From an uncultured Chloroflexota bacterium (GTDB taxonomy: Bacteria > Chloroflexota > Chloroflexia > Chloroflexales > Roseiflexaceae): DNA of 6,948 nt. The notes beneath the pieces were generated by a model. It made no database searches, was not told the DNA's origin, and saw only the letters and a list, made by a program, of their open reading frames with translations. Made by a program: the position numbers and the translations under genes. Numbering within the stretch: position 1 is the stretch's first letter; each line of letters starts with the position of its first letter. This document shows, one piece after another, positions 5,365 to 6,948 of the stretch. The DNA lies in assembly GCA_903871975.1 (NCBI GenBank), contig CAIQIY010000549.1:1-6948 (forward strand). The letters are read 5' to 3'.

Positions 5365-6525
5365 TCAGCGCGCGAGCGCCGTGGCCATGCGCGCCAGCGC
5401 CTCGAGCAGTGTGCTGCGTGGGCAGCCGAAGTTGAGCCGCACGAACCCTTCGCCGCCGGGGCCGAACGTCGCGCCATCGTTGAGGGCGACCCGCGCCTCG
5501 CGCAGGAAGAACTGGTACGGATTGCCCGCGATCCCCGCCGCGCGACAGTCGATCCACGCCAGATACGTCGCGTCCGGGACGGTCGATGCCAGCATCGGCA
5601 GATCGCGACGCAAGGTCGTCAGCAGCACATCGCGATTGCTCGTCAGATAGGCGCGCAATGCCATCAGCCAGTCGTCGCACTGGCTATACGCCACCTGCAT
5701 CGCCGCCAGGCCGAACAGATTGATGTGGGGCACGATTCCCTCGCACGCCTTCACCAGGCGCGCACGCAGCTCGGGGTTCTGCACGATCGCGAAGCTCGAT
5801 TTCAGCCCCGGCAGGTTGAAGGTCTTGCTCGGCGCCATCAGCGTGATCGTCTGGGCCGCAATCTCGGGTGAGATCGCCGCCAGCGGTGTATGGCGCCGGT
5901 CATCGAGCAGCAGATCACAGTGGATCTCGTCGGAGCAGATGACGACGTTGTGACGCAGGCAGATCTCGCCATAGCGCGCCAGATCCTCGCGGCGATACGC
6001 CACGCCGGTCGGATTGTGCGGATGGCACAACAGGAACAGGTTGGTGTCCGGCTCGATCGCCGCCTCGAACGCCGCGAAGTCGATGGCATACGACACCACC
6101 CCATCGGCCACCTGCACCGGCAGCGGCACGGTGATACTGCGCAGCCCCTGGTTCGTCGGCGCCGTCAGGAACGGCGGATACACCGGTGTCTGCATGATCA
6201 CGCTGCCGCCATCATGGGCCATCGCCCGCGACACCGCATTGATCCCGGTCACCAGGCTCGGCAGGAAGACGAAATCCTCCGGCGCGACCTCCCAATCGTA
6301 GAAGCGCCGCATCGCCGCCACCAGCACCTCGCGCAGCTGTGCGCCGGCGAAATCGTAGCCGAAGAAGCCGTGACCAACGCGATCACGCAACGCATCGATG
6401 ATCACCTCGGGCGAGCGGAAATCCATGTCGGCGACCCAGAGCGGCAGCACGTCCGGGTCGTACCACTCCCACTTGATGCTCCCGCTCCCGCGTCGTGCGA
6501 CGACGGCGTCGAAATCCCAGGTCAT
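5365..6525 (-). CDS. MalY/PatB family PLP-dependent enzyme (cystathionine beta-lyase / C-S lyase type aminotransferase fold)
   Basis: A 386-residue fold-type I PLP enzyme. Characterised MalY/PatB proteins cleave the C-S bond of cystathionine or cysteine conjugates, releasing a thiol, pyruvate and ammonia; some relatives are aminotransferases. The N-terminus has the family hallmark LPLWVADMDF (27-36), followed by Y57 in FGYDF. The PLP-binding parts are N171 in HPHNPTG, D199 in SDEIH, and the Schiff-base lysine K234 in APSKTFNLPG. R363 (FVRLNFGCPR) should hold the substrate carboxylate. I chose ATG 6525 (MTWDF) because it fits the family's N-terminus; a GTG at 6534 in the same frame would add three residues. 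Only a purine stretch GAAGAAAG serves as ribosome binding site. It lies about 48 bases downstream of a GH38 gene on the same strand and probably shares its transcript. The exact reaction cannot be told from sequence. Confidence 0.88.
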   Translation of the reverse strand: MTWDFDAVVARRGSGSIKWEWYDPDVLPLWVADMDFRSPEVIIDALRDRVGHGFFGYDFAGAQLREVLVAAMRRFYDWEVAPEDFVFLPSLVTGINAVSRAMAHDGGSVIMQTPVYPPFLTAPTNQGLRSITVPLPVQVADGVVSYAIDFAAFEAAIEPDTNLFLLCHPHNPTGVAYRREDLARYGEICLRHNVVICSDEIHCDLLLDDRRHTPLAAISPEIAAQTITLMAPSKTFNLPGLKSSFAIVQNPELRARLVKACEGIVPHINLFGLAAMQVAYSQCDDWLMALRAYLTSNRDVLLTTLRRDLPMLASTVPDATYLAWIDCRAAGIAGNPYQFFLREARVALNDGATFGPGGEGFVRLNFGCPRSTLLEALARMATALAR

Positions 6526-6557
6526 GGCAATCACGCTTTCTTCTGTTGCTGAATGGC

Positions 6558-6571
6558 TCAGGGCACCCTGA
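6558..6571. repeat. Short inverted repeat in the gap between the GH38 and PLP-enzyme genes
   Basis: TCAGGG and CCCTGA are separated by CA, giving a perfect 6-bp inverted repeat three bases after the GH38 stop codon (in its reading direction) and about 33 bases before the PLP-enzyme start. It could be a small mRNA hairpin with a four-base loop or a protein-binding site. No promoter elements are seen around it, so co-transcription across it is likely. Chance occurrence is not excluded. Confidence 0.3.
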
Positions 6572-6573
6572 CG

Positions 6574-6948
6574 TCACTGCGGCCGCAGACGCAGCGTCGC
6601 AATCTCGAACGGCCGCAAGGTCAGGCTGAAATGGCGACCATCGGTGGCGATCGGCGTACCGACATCCTCGAGCAGGTTGGTCTGCTCGACCGATGCCAGT
6701 GCGATGCCGGCGGTGAACCGAACCTCACCACGGCGGCGGCGGCTCTCGAACAGCCGCACCACGATGCCATCACCGTCCTCGGCCTGCTTCACCGTCTCGA
6801 CGACGACCGACGCGCGATCGGCCAGCAGCAGCGGCGGTGGCAACGTCCCCGCGACCCCGGCGGCGGCGGCGACCAGCGGCGGATCGTTGAGGCGATACGC
6901 CTCGGCGAGCGTCTCGTCGCCCCACGGGCCGAGGTGCGGCAGGATGGC
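6574..6948 (-). CDS. C-terminal end of GH38 family alpha-mannosidase-like glycosidase; 5' end outside window
   Basis: Only the last 124 residues and the stop codon are visible; the gene enters from the right edge. The segment matches the end of bacterial GH38 alpha-mannosidases, which hydrolyse alpha-mannosides. Visible residues AILPHLGPWG (1-10) with AYRLNDPPL (17-25) correspond to the family's 'YPHxGxW ... AYxLNxPL' region. VKQAEDGDGIVVRLFE (53-68) is the typical 'K.AEdgdg.ivRlyE' strand, and NLLED (91-95) plus LRPFEIATLRL (111-121) form the closing beta-domain. The catalytic domain lies outside the window, so activity cannot be judged here. It stops about 48 bases before the MalY/PatB-type gene and is probably its operon partner. 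Confidence 0.85.
   Translation of the reverse strand, partial: AILPHLGPWGDETLAEAYRLNDPPLVAAAAGVAGTLPPPLLLADRASVVVETVKQAEDGDGIVVRLFESRRRRGEVRFTAGIALASVEQTNLLEDVGTPIATDGRHFSLTLRPFEIATLRLRPQ

Noticed and set aside
3490..6525. An auxin-type pathway made of an aminotransferase and a YUCCA-like monooxygenase
   Set aside because: The two genes converge on a shared terminator and so are not an operon. The PLP enzyme is MalY/PatB-like rather than a tryptophan aminotransferase, and the FMO fingerprint differs from YUCCA.

Overview
The window is a high-GC bacterial chromosome segment packed with ordinary-looking genes on both strands. There are no tRNA or rRNA genes, insertion sequences or CRISPR arrays, and no gene-free stretch longer than about 180 bases. 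The mix of genes points to Chloroflexota (green non-sulfur bacteria or relatives) as the best guess: a lipoprotein copper nitrite reductase with an extra cupredoxin domain, AzlCD, an NTF2-like/flavin monooxygenase fusion and a GH38 mannosidase, with TGTGyTATGmT-type promoters. The phylum is an inference from gene style, not something the sequence proves.

Region 1 (1-2110) is a denitrification module. A lipoprotein nitrite reductase of the NirK type is read leftwards and leaves the window before its C-terminus. It carries its own N-terminal cupredoxin domain, the probable built-in electron carrier. A Crp/Fnr-family regulator is read rightwards from the shared 176-base spacer. The spacer holds a perfect GTGAC-N4-GTCAC palindrome with the geometry of a Crp/Fnr box. 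Its centre lies 41.5 bases upstream of the transcription start predicted from an extended -10 element for nirK. The simplest reading is that the regulator activates nirK in response to a nitrogen-oxide or redox signal.

Region 2 (2111-3328) is an azlC-azlD operon for a two-part amino-acid exporter, with a strong extended -10 promoter and a 4-base ATGA overlap.

Region 3 (3329-5295) is a single 601-residue flavoprotein. An NTF2/SnoaL-like domain is fused to an FAD/NADPH monooxygenase of the FMO/YUCCA type, preceded by the same promoter motif as azlC and a 90-base leader.

Region 4 (5296-6948) is read leftwards: the C-terminal end of a GH38 alpha-mannosidase-like enzyme, then a MalY/PatB-type PLP enzyme about 48 bases downstream, probably in one transcript. 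A 13-bp hairpin separates the PLP gene from the convergent monooxygenase gene and can serve both as a terminator.

I do not see a wholly new system. The most interesting parts are the nirK/regulator pair with its well-placed operator, the cupredoxin-NirK lipoprotein with two possible starts, and the NTF2-monooxygenase fusion with altered signature residues.
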